A stretch of DNA of 64,000 nucleotides from Allacma fusca. Its lineage: Eukaryota; Arthropoda; Collembola; Symphypleona; Sminthuridae. Shown one piece after another: positions 10,653 through 22,430 of the stretch. The notes below the pieces were generated by a model that had not been told where the DNA came from, made no database searches, and saw nothing but the letters and a program-made list of their open reading frames with translations. The DNA lies in the NCBI GenBank assembly GCA_947179485.1, contig OX359246.1:27466001-27530000 (forward strand), read 5' to 3'. The position numbers were made by a program, and so were the translations under genes. Positions within the stretch are counted from its first letter, which is position 1. Each line of letters starts with the position of its first letter.

Positions 10653-13111
10653 ATGAATCCGCTGTTTTCCCTACTGATTACTCTCTCATTAGTAAAGAAG
10701 ACAATTGTATTTGCTAAAACTGAAATGCCCCTTTTAGAATTCCTGGACTCCCTTCAGATCGCACTAGCAACCAAAGCTTATCGACCCTGTACGCATTTTG
10801 AGATATTCCAGGAGAGTCAGACAACCCACGATGTTCTTCAAACGAGTATGAATTCAAACATTAGGATTTTACATGACAATTTCACTTTTAAATACGTATC
10901 TGAGAATACGAAATATCCGATTGTTACCAGGTTTCAAAGCACATGTTACATTTTGCTCCATCAAGTATATTTTTCTACGATAGACGACAATTTCTACACT
11001 AACTTAAGCTTCACAACCGAAAATTTCTTAGACTCTCATCTCCATGCGTTTTATATCTTTATTTTCGAAAATACTAACGATACTTCAAATTTTGATGAGA
11101 AATTAGAGGAATTTGCAAAGTTGACTCCCAGAATTCTAAATAAGTTCTTTTTTATAAATAATGAGGCTCAAAAAACTTTCCAGTGCTTACAAGTAACCAC
11201 AACAGTGGGAGACCCAATGACTTTTGTAAGCATCTTCAAAGTCAAGGGTTCGAAATCCATGGTGAATTTATACAAGGAAAAATTAAACTTCAATAAAAAC
11301 CCGGTGATTTCTCTAGTTTGTGCGATTTGTGATCAAACTCCGAAATACTATGAAGAATTCGGTTCTTGGGCCGACGTTGCCTCAGGGAAGTTGTTCGAGC
11401 TTGCGGCCTATCTGAATGGGACGATGGAGCTTCAAGCAGTGTTTAACCTCCCTGAAGATAAAAACTTATGTGAGGATGGTGGCTGGGACGACTTCATGAT
11501 ACCCTTACTAGATGGCACTGCTCATATCTCAACAATTCTCCAGCTCACGCCACTACATCTACGAAATATTTACGGGACAAATTTCCTTAGCCAAGAAAAA
11601 GTGATTTTTGTGACAGGCCTTCCAAGAAAAACAAAATTCAATTCTTTAATTAGACTAGCAAACCCTTTCAAAATGATCGCTTGGATATCAACATTGATCT
11701 CTATCTTGGCTATCTTCGGACTTTTGGAAATGGTAATTCACGTAAAATCTCAACTCCTACAGCAAGAGTTACCAAAAGGTCATAGATGCTCCCTTACTTT
11801 CGAAGAAATTCTTGTCCCTCTAGTGGATCAAAATGCATTCAGTTCTGCAGCCTTCGTCAAAAGTATACGGTTCCCTTTGAGTCGATTCGTTTTCGGGAGC
11901 TGGCTAATGTTACTCATATCCCTGGTATGCGCTTATAAATCCAAGTTAATTCAAATGGTGGTCAACCCCCGTTACATCCATCCCCCGAGTACATTTCAGG
12001 AATTGGCGGAGTCCGAGTATAAAATCGGAGTTGTGTTTTACGCCATCATAGAGTCCTCTCTGGAAGCAAAGAATAACAGTATGAGCCGGAATATTTTGAA
12101 ACGGGCCAAGGAGTATGAATACTTAGATTCTGAGGTATTCAATCAATATGAATCTAAAGACATTTCTGAGGAAGCACTGTAGTTCCGAGATAATTAAGTT
12201 TAGTTTCTTAATTTATGAATTTATTACAGTGCTATGAAAGGATTTTCCATGGGAACCAAGCATGCATGGGTTACAGGCTTATAATCGATGCAATCGGAAT
12301 TAAATTTATGATGGACGACAGAAAACGAAGTTTGTACATCCGGTCCAAAGAAGGTATCCTCCCAACCTCTACCTATTCAGGGATTAGTAGGCATTATCCC
12401 GGAATTATTGGTATGTAGTCATAAAATATTCGAAGCAATTTTCACATTACAGTTATGCAGATGTATTATTCTGTGGTGGTGAATGTGATACAGAAACAGC
12501 TTATTATAATGTCAATGCTTATTGTATTAATTCTGAAGGTCGTCAAAGTTCAAATGAGTTTTTTTTGAAGAAATTGAGCTGCGAAAATTTTGAAAATATA
12601 AATTCCTGGTAAAAATTACAACCCCAGATGGAGTATTATAAAAACGTAAATTTTTAAAATAATAGTCTCTTATAGTTTGAAATAACTGCCCAGGTTTTGA
12701 ATGGTTTGGTATCAATTTAACGAAAAGTTAAATTTTTTATAATATTATTTAAAGGCATTCCTAACTTTACAGTCAATTGTATGCAAACTTTAATTGAGTA
12801 TTTTAAATCTCTCAACAGAACCGTTCAACTACATTTCAAGTAGTTTAGACAGTGGGGGCTTTACCTTCATATGGGAAGCTAATAGGAAGAAAAATACGGA
12901 GAAAGAGGGTCAGCAGTATGCACAAAACACGAGGGAATCCAAGCCAATTTATGCTGGAAAAGAAGTGAAAATTTCAACTACAAGGGAAATCATGGCGCTC
13001 TCCATTAATTTACTCGCATTTGGACTAAGTTTAGCTGTATTTTGTTTGATCATTGAGTTCATAGATGTCAGGTATAGACGAAGGAACGTAGATGACAGAA
13101 TTTTTTGGTAG
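10653..13111 (+). CDS. Divergent ionotropic receptor (IR gene A)
   Basis: Three exons (10653-12134, 12230-12410, 12819-13111) give 1956 nt and 651 aa. I chose the ATG at 10653 because it opens a clear signal peptide (MNPLFSLLITLSLV). The layout is that of iGluR/IR channels. The S1 lobe contains GGWDDFMIPLLDGTAHIS. The first membrane segment is at ~341-365 and the pore/second segment at ~405-433 (ending LVCAYKSKLIQMVV). The S2 lobe has PSTFQELAESEYKIG and the last membrane segment is at ~613-635. The S1 lobe also carries VCAICD, a cysteine pair shared by all IRs in this window. The iGluR SYTANLAAF motif is not conserved, as expected for IRs. It probably works as a ligand-gated cation channel subunit at the cell surface, for example in taste or smell; the ligand is unknown. 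The donor of intron 1 (GTATTC) is weak and was placed by analogy with the paralogues. Confidence 0.75.
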
Positions 13112-13112
13112 T

Positions 13113-13118
13113 AATAAA
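13113..13118 (+). terminator. Polyadenylation signal AATAAA for IR gene A
   Basis: AATAAA starts two bases after the stop codon. Further AATAAA-type copies occur around 13228-13240. Confidence 0.45.
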
Positions 13119-14237
13119 ATTATTATTACATTTAAAAATCTTTTGTACTCAAAACATAAAAAAGAAAGGAACCAATTGTTGTCAGAGGTATTGTCAGTTT
13201 AGATTGGAGTAACTCGCAAAATCGTAAATAAATAAAATATTTGAATGAACTGAATGCTCGTGCTTTTAATGAATGATTTTATAAATGATTTAATAGACTA
13301 TATATAATTTTACATATATCAGAACAATCACCCGAAAGTTATAGTTATTTATTATGGGAAATGAAAAAAGGGGAGCTGTGATTTAATGATCAACAACTAA
13401 AAATAAGTGCAAGAGGAAGGATTAGCTCTCAGCACGAGGCTGAGAGTTTCACAAACTAAACTGAAGTTTTTTGTACCTAAAATTATGTAATTACGTTAAA
13501 ATTATAGGGAAATTACACTTACCGAAGTCCCGATGTTGGGCTTCAACCCACGCTGGAGCTTGTGAAACCGCTGAATGAGTTAGAGTTTCTTGCTCTGCAA
13601 TTACAACTGGGAATTGATGTCTCATTCGTAATATAGTTCAGGAGTGTATTCGCAGAATAGAGCTACGAATCTTAATAATCTATTTAGTCAAAATTATTTA
13701 ACAGCGAAATTTCTATAACTATGTAATTATACCTAACCATACATATGTTGTTTGTCTTCGTAATTTTGATTGTTTATCTATTCCTACTTTGTATGTACAT
13801 TCTACTGCATTCATTGAAACTTTTATGAGCGTTCAAAATTAATAAAGAATATTAAAGAGATTGACAAATTAAAATATATTGCACATGTGAACATTTATGG
13901 AACACGAAAAAAGCAAATTCGAATGGTCATTTTTTTTTACATATAGCAACTTTGACAAATAAGGGAAGAATAGTAGAAATTAGTCCACGTATGAATTCAG
14001 AATAGAAAAGTATAAAGCACCTTTGAGATTATACACAGCCACATAAAGATTGTATATAAATTACGAAGTTCGAACAAAGTAATTTAACGTTGGTTCGCAC
14101 AATTATATTTGATATGTTTTTATATGAGCTATGGGATTGCAGTTCCAACCTAAGTTCAGAATTTTTTGCTTTGGTTCCTTGAGATAAAATTCATCAATCT
14201 TGTTCATTATTTTTACTAGCAAAAAGGAGAAAATACT
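13119..14237. other. Gene-free stretch
   Basis: AT-rich sequence. I see no gene, structured RNA or mobile element that can be supported. Confidence 0.5.
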
Positions 14238-14704
14238 ATGGAGGTTCCTTATAACGATCCAGTATTTTCAATCCGATGCAAACGATGGCATCCACTTAGA
14301 GTACCCATCTTACTAATTGATTCATTAAAATGCTCAATTCAACTGCCTTTTCCTGTTGTGCAACTCGGTGATGCTTATAAAATGTTATCTCACATGAAAA
14401 TTCCACCAGGTAAACTTTCCTAACAATATTTCTCTCATAGTTCATATATGTACCTCATAGTTTCAAGCCCAGTCTTCCAAGGTTAGTCAGTGAGTTGCCA
14501 TAATGATCAATATATCCCGACGAAACTTTTAAGTTGAAGTAATTTGACCCAACAATTATAGAAGTATATTGTAATTTAGTGGCTTTTTCAAATTATTATC
14601 GCATGGTTTAATGGAATTACCCCATTCTCTGTGAAAGACATTTAGGCTTCAGAAAAGGAGGCTGGGAAGACCAACTGTATACTTTCACATGCATTAATGA
14701 GGAT
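14238..14704 (+). CDS. Putative two-exon coding segment, unrecognised
   Basis: An ATG at 14238 opens a 172-nt frame ending at a GTAAAC donor (14410). A second segment, 14646-14704, follows an AG acceptor, continues in matching phase and ends at a consensus GTAAGT donor. The joined peptide is about 77 residues and reads KIPPGFRKGGWEDQ across the junction. No family was recognised. A third exon is not evident: the next good acceptor, near 15046, leads straight to a stop. It may be a gene remnant, a small gene or chance. Confidence 0.25.
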
Positions 14705-15060
14705 GTAAGTATATTCATGTCATACATGATGTACATATGTATTCATATTTGAAAATTCTGTATCATGTATAGAATTAATGCGCCTTGAGGAATCAATTTA
14801 GAAGATTGTCATGAAATCCAACAGAATGCGGAAGTTGAAAGTTGCAAAATGCTTGAATGAAATGTTGCTTATGCCGAGTTGAAATTTGGAGTAATTAAGT
14901 TTTATTTCAATAAATTTGTTAAGAAGCTTATTCTCTAAATACAAATTACGGATAACTTGCATTAACTTAATTAACATATTGAAAAGGAACAATAACGATT
15001 ATTTTTAAATATGCAAATTGTATCAGTTCTGTAAATTGTTACAGGCTTGAATGGAACCAT

Positions 15061-15066
15061 TTTATT
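15061..15066 (-). terminator. Polyadenylation signal for elongase 1
   Basis: Minus-strand AATAAA (TTTATT on the plus strand), 21 bases past the stop of the elongase gene. Confidence 0.45.
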
Positions 15067-15087
15067 AATTGATTCTAAAAGAAATTT

Positions 15088-16542
15088 TTAACCCATTTTC
15101 TTATTTTCCAGGCACACTGTTTGTGCTTTGTCTTTCTTCAGATAAGAGTTTTGAAAGAAGTCCACAAACAAATACAAATAGGATGCATACATGGTCAATG
15201 CCCAGCAAATGCTATCGAATGGGACGTCGCACTCAACATCAGCAATTTTTATAGTCAGCGCGTAGATATTAACTGTCACTCCAATCACCATTTGCAAAAT
15301 CTACAATGAAAAACATCCACATGTAAACTACAGTATGATGTTGTATTGTTTAAAAAGGTTTCGATATCGAATTTTTATTCTCGTGTTTATTTACTGTATG
15401 TTCAAAAAATACAACTTACCTGTGTGCTTGTTATGAAAATCGCTATAGGTTTCGGCATTCGAAATTTTAGAGCTCTCAAACCATAATAGGAATACATGAC
15501 GGCATGAATGGAGAAGTTCATCACAACGTACCATCGCCCAGGAGCTACGTACTGGGAGCAAGAGTACCACGTGAAAAGAAGGACCGTCACGTGATGGTAC
15601 CAGTGAAGTAATATTAAGGGTTGTTTACGCAAAACAATGAAAAGGGTATCCCCTAGCTCCGGTGCCTTTGACAGAACGAAAAGGAACATCCAAAATGCAA
15701 ACATGTTGCTTTGCTCCCCCCTGAAATTTACATTTAAAATTTATTCCAATCCATTTCTACATAGTAGGGGTGAAGACAACGAGACAACGAGATTCGCGTT
15801 TGTCTCGTTCTTTAAGCATCAACGAGACAGGACGAGATACCCAAATATAAACAACTTGCGTTTCGTGATTGCTTCAATTAGTTAAAATGATTAAACTTGC
15901 ATGTTCTGTCGCCAGATTTTGTATACATAGTATGTATTAAGTAACATATATCTTAAGTATTATATAGCTCAATCAAAACCATGTTTTAACCTTGTTTAAT
16001 GTACCTCGTTTATTGCTTACTTTCGCAAATCTCGTTTTCAAAAATTCTCGTACGAGGCAAACGAGAATTTTAAAACCAACGAGAAACTTACCCCTAGTGT
16101 GTAGACATTTAACGATAAAAATATTTTGAAAAATAAAAATCATTTTGAATACGAAAAAAATAATTCCTTACAGAGGGGAACAAACTGACTGGTGAAAGCC
16201 ATTTTGTTTATTAAGTAACTTAAGCATTTCTGGAACGGTCCTTATTGCCCCAAAAATAGAAAATCCAGCCAGGAGGAAATTCCATGTCACAAGTAATCTC
16301 TGCAAAGTGAATCTTTTTCTTGTCTTCATCCAACTTTGTACACCAAAAATAAACACTAGGTATACTCCAACGAGGTAAAAGGCCGAGGTCCAGTTTCGCT
16401 CCATCCATCCTTTGCCTAATAGGTAATCGTATTTAGCTTCCATTTGAAATATTGTAAAATTTTCCTGCATCTCTGTTCGAACCAAGCTTCCGGACAAGCT
16501 ATTGCATGTTAAGTTAACGCAAACTTGCTCTCCTAATGCCAT
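15088..16542 (-). CDS. ELOVL6-like very-long-chain fatty acid elongase, copy 1
   Basis: Exons on the minus strand: 16172-16542, 15420-15720 and 15088-15300, with consensus GT-AG ends; they total 885 nt and 294 aa. ELO-family enzymes are ER membrane condensing enzymes that add malonyl-CoA units to acyl-CoA. The sequence shows [10 protein letters not shown], the catalytic histidine box [22 protein letters not shown], and ITSTQ at the exon 2 end, followed by ILQMVIG. These match the ELOVL6 subgroup, which elongates C12-C16 saturated chains. Several hydrophobic segments span the protein. The length is slightly above the usual ~265 aa because of an N-terminal extension. Intron 1 carries a 332-bp hAT-like insertion that the two sister copies lack. 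It is the most divergent of the three copies. Confidence 0.9.
15765..16096. mobile_element. hAT-like MITE (H2) in intron 1 of elongase copy 1
   Basis: The 332-bp element has ends TAGGGGTGAAG and, read backwards from the right, TAGGGGTAAG. Both lead into repeated ACGAGA words and their complements. The flanking octamers CTACATAG and GTGTGTAG are decayed copies of the target. The empty site is visible in elongase copies 2 and 3 at the same intron position (GCAATGTAG followed by the shared ATTTGA region), so the insertion followed the gene duplication. Confidence 0.75.
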
Positions 16543-17361
16543 TTCAACTTAATATAGTTTTAAGATCAATAATTTAAAACCGGAAATTCAGCTAACTGAA
16601 AATCAGTTTTGCTGAAATGGTGAATATTTTCTTGACAAATGTTAGAAAATGCACTGACAATTTTTTGAAACTCTTCTATTAGTTAATTTTTAGAATGTTA
16701 AAAAGACTGTACTACAACAAAATCCCTGTTCCTGTTGAGGGTGGTCTCAACTAAAGACTTCTAATGAGTGTTGGAAATCGTCCCTGTAAATCCTTGCAGG
16801 AACTTCAGCTGTTATAGTAAAGCAGTTCCTGGAGAACTATTAGGTATCAAAGTGTTGGAACTCCTTTTTATTTTATACTCGGAGCAGACAAACTCGACGA
16901 ACGGGTGCATCTCCAGATCAACACTCACAGTAAATTCATTATAAGTAGATACATAATGTAGAACGTCACAAAGTTAAGCATCTGTCAGTATGTAAGGATA
17001 CCACTGTATATTGCTTGTATCTATAATTACACTAGTAATCAGTAAAGGAATTAACCTTGGCAGTATAGAAGGAATTGCCCTAATCAACAGGACAGTGTAT
17101 GGGAAAATACTTACTTTTTGCAGGTTGCATTTCCTTCTTGCTGAATTTTCGAATGTGTTATTTTCTATAACTTAATTAATTAGTTGGTAATGGTTTTTTG
17201 CAAGATTGCCACCGAGAGTTAGACAACTGATCCTTGGTACACGTGTGTAGGCGTGTGATCATGTATGAATGAATTATTTCTAGATTTTAGGTATACAAGT
17301 GTCAGAAATCCTTTTTATTGTATGTGAGAGGAGTCCACCCTTTCTACGAACAGTCGTAGGC
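16543..17361. other. Gene-free stretch upstream of elongase 1
   Basis: No gene is supported. It must contain the minus-strand promoter of elongase copy 1; no clear core motif was recognised. Confidence 0.4.
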
Positions 17362-17364
17362 TTA

Positions 17365-19384
17365 CAAGGTAAGATTTTGGGATGGTACAAGCCGATTCAA
17401 ACAAATGATAGCACATGTTTTAGTACTCACCTAGTATGTTTCAAAACTCATGTAACTCGAGTGCATTTTGCCCCGTTCTCCTAGGACACGTCACCAAAGT
17501 TTCAAAATTTGAAACGATACCACAGGTATCCTGTCTTTTCAAAAAAATTCAATGTTAAATCCCATAAGGATTTTCAATTTTTAAAAGTCGATGAAATTTT
17601 TATTTGCACTATTTCAAGGAAATTCGAGTTTTTACGTACACATTTATATATCCTTCAACAAAATTCCCCAAAAAGTAATCCCTCCATCATGGTGCTTCTG
17701 TACGTATGTTGTCGATACGATATATTCACCCCATATTTAATCAATTAAATAATAAAATAAACTGGAACATTGAGATTTGCCCCATAAGTACAACCAGGGT
17801 TACTCAAATGAAAATGTCATGGGTTTTATGATTGCTTACCCACCTGAAAATGCACTGAAAATGCACTAGTCTGACAGTGCCCGGTATTTTGGGCATTATT
17901 AGCGCATTGTTGACGTTAGTAGAAACATATAAACTGTTGTTGGTCGATCAGCGTTTTTTCCGGAGCATTTTGGTATAATCGAACCCATGCAGTTTTAGAT
18001 TTTTTTTAAGTTTATGAAAAATCAAGAGGTATAATTAATTACATGGTTACTGGTTTAAAAATGTTTTTAAGGATTTAAAAAGAGTTTTGAAATGGTAAGT
18101 AGCGCTGTGCCTATGTAAGTTCCGAATTTTGATGACGACTATATTTAAATATCTTCAACAAAAATACATAAATTTTATAAACAATTCAAAACTTGGAGCT
18201 TATGTAGCAATTTTTGGGTCGACTTTAAAAATTGAATTTTAACATCATAAGTAAGTAAAACCTAGGAGTCAAAAATGTGACAATGCAAAAATTATTGCAT
18301 ATAGATAACAGTTATTTAATCTTTGTTTGCTACATTTTTGCAAAAATGTGTTTGCACTAATTCTTACACCAAAATAAATAAAAAATAATAATTATATTTT
18401 CCATAAGGTTGTCTATTTCAACTTGTAACATACTGCTTTGTGATTTAGTATGCAAAGCTAGTAGATCCACAGCTAAAGCTAAATATTGAAACAATTCTAA
18501 TGCCTGTCTTGGGCTGAATATACCCAACTATCCAACGTGCCATAGATGCCCAAAATACCATTAAATGAAAATGCCGAAAATGCCAGTGCAATTTGGACAG
18601 GGATAAAGCCGAAAATGTCAAGGCATTTTTAATTTCTCTACCGTGCATATGTACAACCTCCATAATTTGCCCCCATAAAAATATCATCAAATTTTCTCCA
18701 TATTTATTACCATCAAGGATTCATTGGGGAGCGAAACACAAATATTTTGGAGGGATTACCTTACGAGAAAATTTGGCGATATTTGTGTGGGGGGTCTATC
18801 TATACAGGTTGTACATATGCACATCAGAGATAAGCAAACTATGCAGGAGGGATTCATTGAAGAGGAAATCATTAGTGCACATGTTGGAGGGATTACTTTT
18901 CAATAAAATGTGACGATATTTGCGCGGGGGGGGGGTAATTATTAATGTTCTCCATATGTATGTAAATCATAGGGCAAATCTCAATAGTCCAGTTTATGCG
19001 TATGTGTAAGTGATTAAATATGGAGTATATCATATCGACAACATACGTACAGAAGCGCCATGATGGAGGGATTACTTTTTGGGGAATTTTGTTGAAGGAT
19101 ATATAAATGTGTACGTAAAAACTCGAATTTCCTTGAAATAGTGCAAATAAAAATTTCATCGACTTTTAAAAATTGAAAATCCTTATGGGATTTAACATTG
19201 AATTTTTTTGAAAAGACAGGTACCTGTGGTATCGTTTCAAATTTTGAAACTTTGGTGACGTGTCCTAGGAGAACGGGGCAAAATGCACTCGAGTTACATG
19301 AGTTTTGAAACATACTAGGTGAGTACTAAAACATGTGCTATCATTTGTTTGAATCGGCTTGTACCATCCCAAAATCTTACCTTG
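17365..19384. mobile_element. CACTA-like non-autonomous element with ~420-bp inverted ends
   Basis: The outer arms, 17365-17787 and about 18964-19384, are near-identical inverted copies starting CAAGGTAAGATTTTGGG. They are flanked by TTA on each side (17362-17364 and 19385-19387), which fits a 3-bp target duplication as in CACTA/EnSpm elements, although the terminal bases are not the usual CACTA. No transposase frame is present. The interior contains a second inverted arrangement around 18650-18830. The window's first 300 bases are another copy of this interior, so the family is dispersed. Confidence 0.65.
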
Positions 19385-19660
19385 TTAGTGCTAATCACCA
19401 CCCTGAAAGGAAATTTAATTGTAGGAGGATAATTGAGAATTATTATTGGGAAAGTTTCACCAATAATTCTCACTCACGTGTTGTGTACATTTCTTGGGAT
19501 CCTGATGAACTACAACCTGGGAATCAATGAAATTAAAATATTTGTTAAAAACTGCAACATCCAACATGCATAAAATACTAAGCTGTAGTATTTTCTTGGA
19601 CCGAAACGGTAATTTAACACGGATATTAAGAATGTACGCCGCTGCATTTTTTACCGCGTA

Positions 19661-20432
19661 CAGTCGACTCTCTTTATAACGACATCAATAAATCTCCCAA
19701 AAAGTGACGTTATAAGGGAACGACGTTATAGAGGCACATCATATGAATAACGGTTTAATTGCAACTTTTTTGTTTTTAGTTAAATTGGAGTCAGGTCTCG
19801 TTTCATTAAAGTAGCACATACTCTATGTATATGTAGAATGAGAATAAAAATGGTTAATATTAATAAATAAATAATATTTTTCGAAGTTTATCACGCCACA
19901 AGCACCTCCAAAAGCAAACGTCAGAATTGAATAAAATGTTTTGTGAATCTCAATAAGAGAATAAGTTTTCAAACAATGAAAATTGTAATTATAATAAAAC
20001 TATGAATGCCAGTTCTTTACTGGATGCGAAAATATATCTAAAAGCTTGGAAATGTGGATTTTCCTGGATGGGGCTTAATCAATGCCGTTAACCACGCTTG
20101 CACATATATTTACAATAACAAAGTCTTTTATAACGTCACGACATTATAAGCCAATACAATAAGTGAAACTGAAGAATAAAAATAGCTTTAAAATTACAGC
20201 ACCAGTATGTTATTTAGCTAGGTTTGACGCGTTGTAACGTCAACATGACGTTACAAGGGTACGCTTTTCAACCTAGGGCTACACAAAAAGCGACTTTATA
20301 AAGGAACTGACGTTATAACGAGTGACGCTATAAAGGTAGAAATTATCATATAATGTAGCTTGGGAGGAACCCAGGGTGACTTTATAGGGAGAGTGACTCT
20401 ATAGGGAGAGACGCTATAAGGAGAGTCGACTG
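19661..20432. mobile_element. pogo/Tigger-type MITE
   Basis: The 772-bp element has terminal inverted repeats CAGTCGACTCTC and GAGAGTCGACTG, flanked by TA on both sides. This is the standard target duplication and end type of pogo/Tigger (Tc1-mariner) elements. It has internal short words (GTTATAAC, GACGTTATA) repeated in both orientations and no coding capacity. Confidence 0.75.
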
Positions 20433-20624
20433 TATTATGTTTGCTGATTTGGGCATACTCTAATTACTGAGTTTGAGAGCCAAATCGTTTATTGCGCATC
20501 ACAAAACTATGCAATTGATATTGTATGGATTTGATAAATCTTCTTGTCAAATTTTATTAGTTTATTTGGGGGACGACCCTTAAATTTTTCATAATTCTTT
20601 TCAAATGGTGGATACGTAGCGACT

Positions 20625-22422
20625 GGGCATTGGCATATCGGTCATTTTTTAAATATCGTTAATATTGTTATCGTTCATCCTAAAAATTACGATAACGATA
20701 TCGAAGGACGATATGACGATATTTGCTTCAATTTGAAACGCATCCGTTAATAATATAAAATATAGAAATAATCGAAAGACACTGCCGAAGTATTGATGAT
20801 TAATTAAATACTTGCCTTATTACTACTGTTTATAACAAAAAGTGCCACAAAAATGCATTTTTCGGAAAATTATCAAAAAACTTTTCTTTTTACTGATCCC
20901 ATTTGGAACACCTAGACTATAGTTGGTATTAATTGAATGAGAACTGGTACTGACAATAACGATTTACGTAAGGCAAACCATGTATATTTTAACCTCACTG
21001 ACAGCATCATTGGTATTAGTTTTTCTGAAATAGGTTAGAACAATAAGGAATCACGCAGGTTCCACCAAGTACGTTTGGATTCCAGCAGAAACAAACTTGA
21101 TATTAATTACAGAAAAACTGGTTCTGACAATGAGCAAATCCCGTAAGTTACACCTATGTTTTAACTATAGCTCCTCACGGGTCGAGTAGTTATCCATACT
21201 GTACTCGTACTTGGAACCGTACTTGAATTGTCGGTCCAAATTCCCGCTTGACCCGGACTTGTGTCTTCAAGTACGAGTTCAAAATCCTGTACTCGGAGGA
21301 CGGTATTATATTTCTTAATTTTTTACCGAACATGGACCGTACTTACGAGTATGAAACGTTTATACCGACCGACCCGTACTCGTACTCGAACCGTACTCGA
21401 GTATCAAGTACACCGAACAAATTAGTTTTGTACTTTATTTTTTGTTATTGACGTAGACAACAAGTAGTAAATTCAGCTAACAAGGATTTTTAACTGCAAC
21501 TTACGAACAGTGTTTGCAATGACAATTTTCTCCAACGAGGTTAAAATGTTGATAAACTATAGATCAAGATTTCATACGGCAAGTCATATCGACTGGATTT
21601 TCTTCAGTCAGGTCAATCTCATTCTCAACCTCCATTAATTATGCATTATTCCACGGTTCCACGATATTTTACATAATATGTACTTAATAACTACAGTACA
21701 GTAGTACTCCATTCGGAGCTGTAACAATATCTTATTGCAACTTAATCAAGTGTTGACTCAGCCATATACCGCTGTTGATGCAACGTTTTATGCAATTCGT
21801 AGTCATTTTGAATTTAATCGCTTCGGAATAACAAACAACAACTTTTTTGTAATCAAGGATATATGGATGCAGACTTTGTGCTGGAGGAAATTACTCGAGT
21901 ATCGCGTGTAAATCCAAGTACGGGTTCAAGTACTTTTGAATTTATGTCCCGAACTCGTACTCGTGCTTTGGTTTAAGTACTTTGAACGTACTCGTACTCG
22001 CTCTCATACTCGTTAGAAATATACTCAAGTTCGAGTACGAGAACGGATACTCGACCGACGAGTGCAAGTACCAATCTTAAGTTGATACCGTACTCGACCC
22101 GTACTCCTACTCGAACTCGAAACTCGAGTATCTACTCGAACACGTGAGGAGCTATAGTTTTAACGTATGTTTTTACTTACGTATGTTTTGAGGAAACCAG
22201 GAATTTACATGGTATTATTATGAGCTGACTGACATGATGTTTTGATTTAGTTAATATACATTAAAATGTTGGGGGTGAATCACTATTTGGTGAATTGAAA
22301 CCCGTATTTACGATATGGAAACTGACCGATATATCGTTCAAAGTTTACGAGAATTATCGTTTCGATAAATGTACGACATGGACGATAACATCGTGTGGCT
22401 ATATCGGTATGCCAATGCCTAG
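20625..22422. mobile_element. hAT-like non-autonomous element (H3)
   Basis: The ends are GGGCATTGGCATATCG at left and, read backwards from the right, CTAGGCATTGGCATACCG. Target copies are TAGCGACT (20617-20624) and TAGCTACT (22423-22430). An unoccupied relative of the host sequence occurs near 25953-25985, where GGTGGCTAC and CAACTAAACCAG are joined without the insert. The subterminal regions are rich in ATATCGT/CGATAT words. It contains the nested element H4 and encodes nothing. Confidence 0.65.
21166..22156. mobile_element. hAT-like non-autonomous element (H4), nested in H3
   Basis: It has a perfect 8-bp target duplication, GTTTTAAC (21158-21165 and 22157-22164), and perfect 14-bp inverted ends, TATAGCTCCTCACG. 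Both arms (about 21180-21420 and 21880-22150) are built from degenerate GTACTCG/CGAGTAC words. The middle is unrelated AT-rich sequence without genes. Confidence 0.85.
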
Positions 22423-22430
22423 TAGCTACT

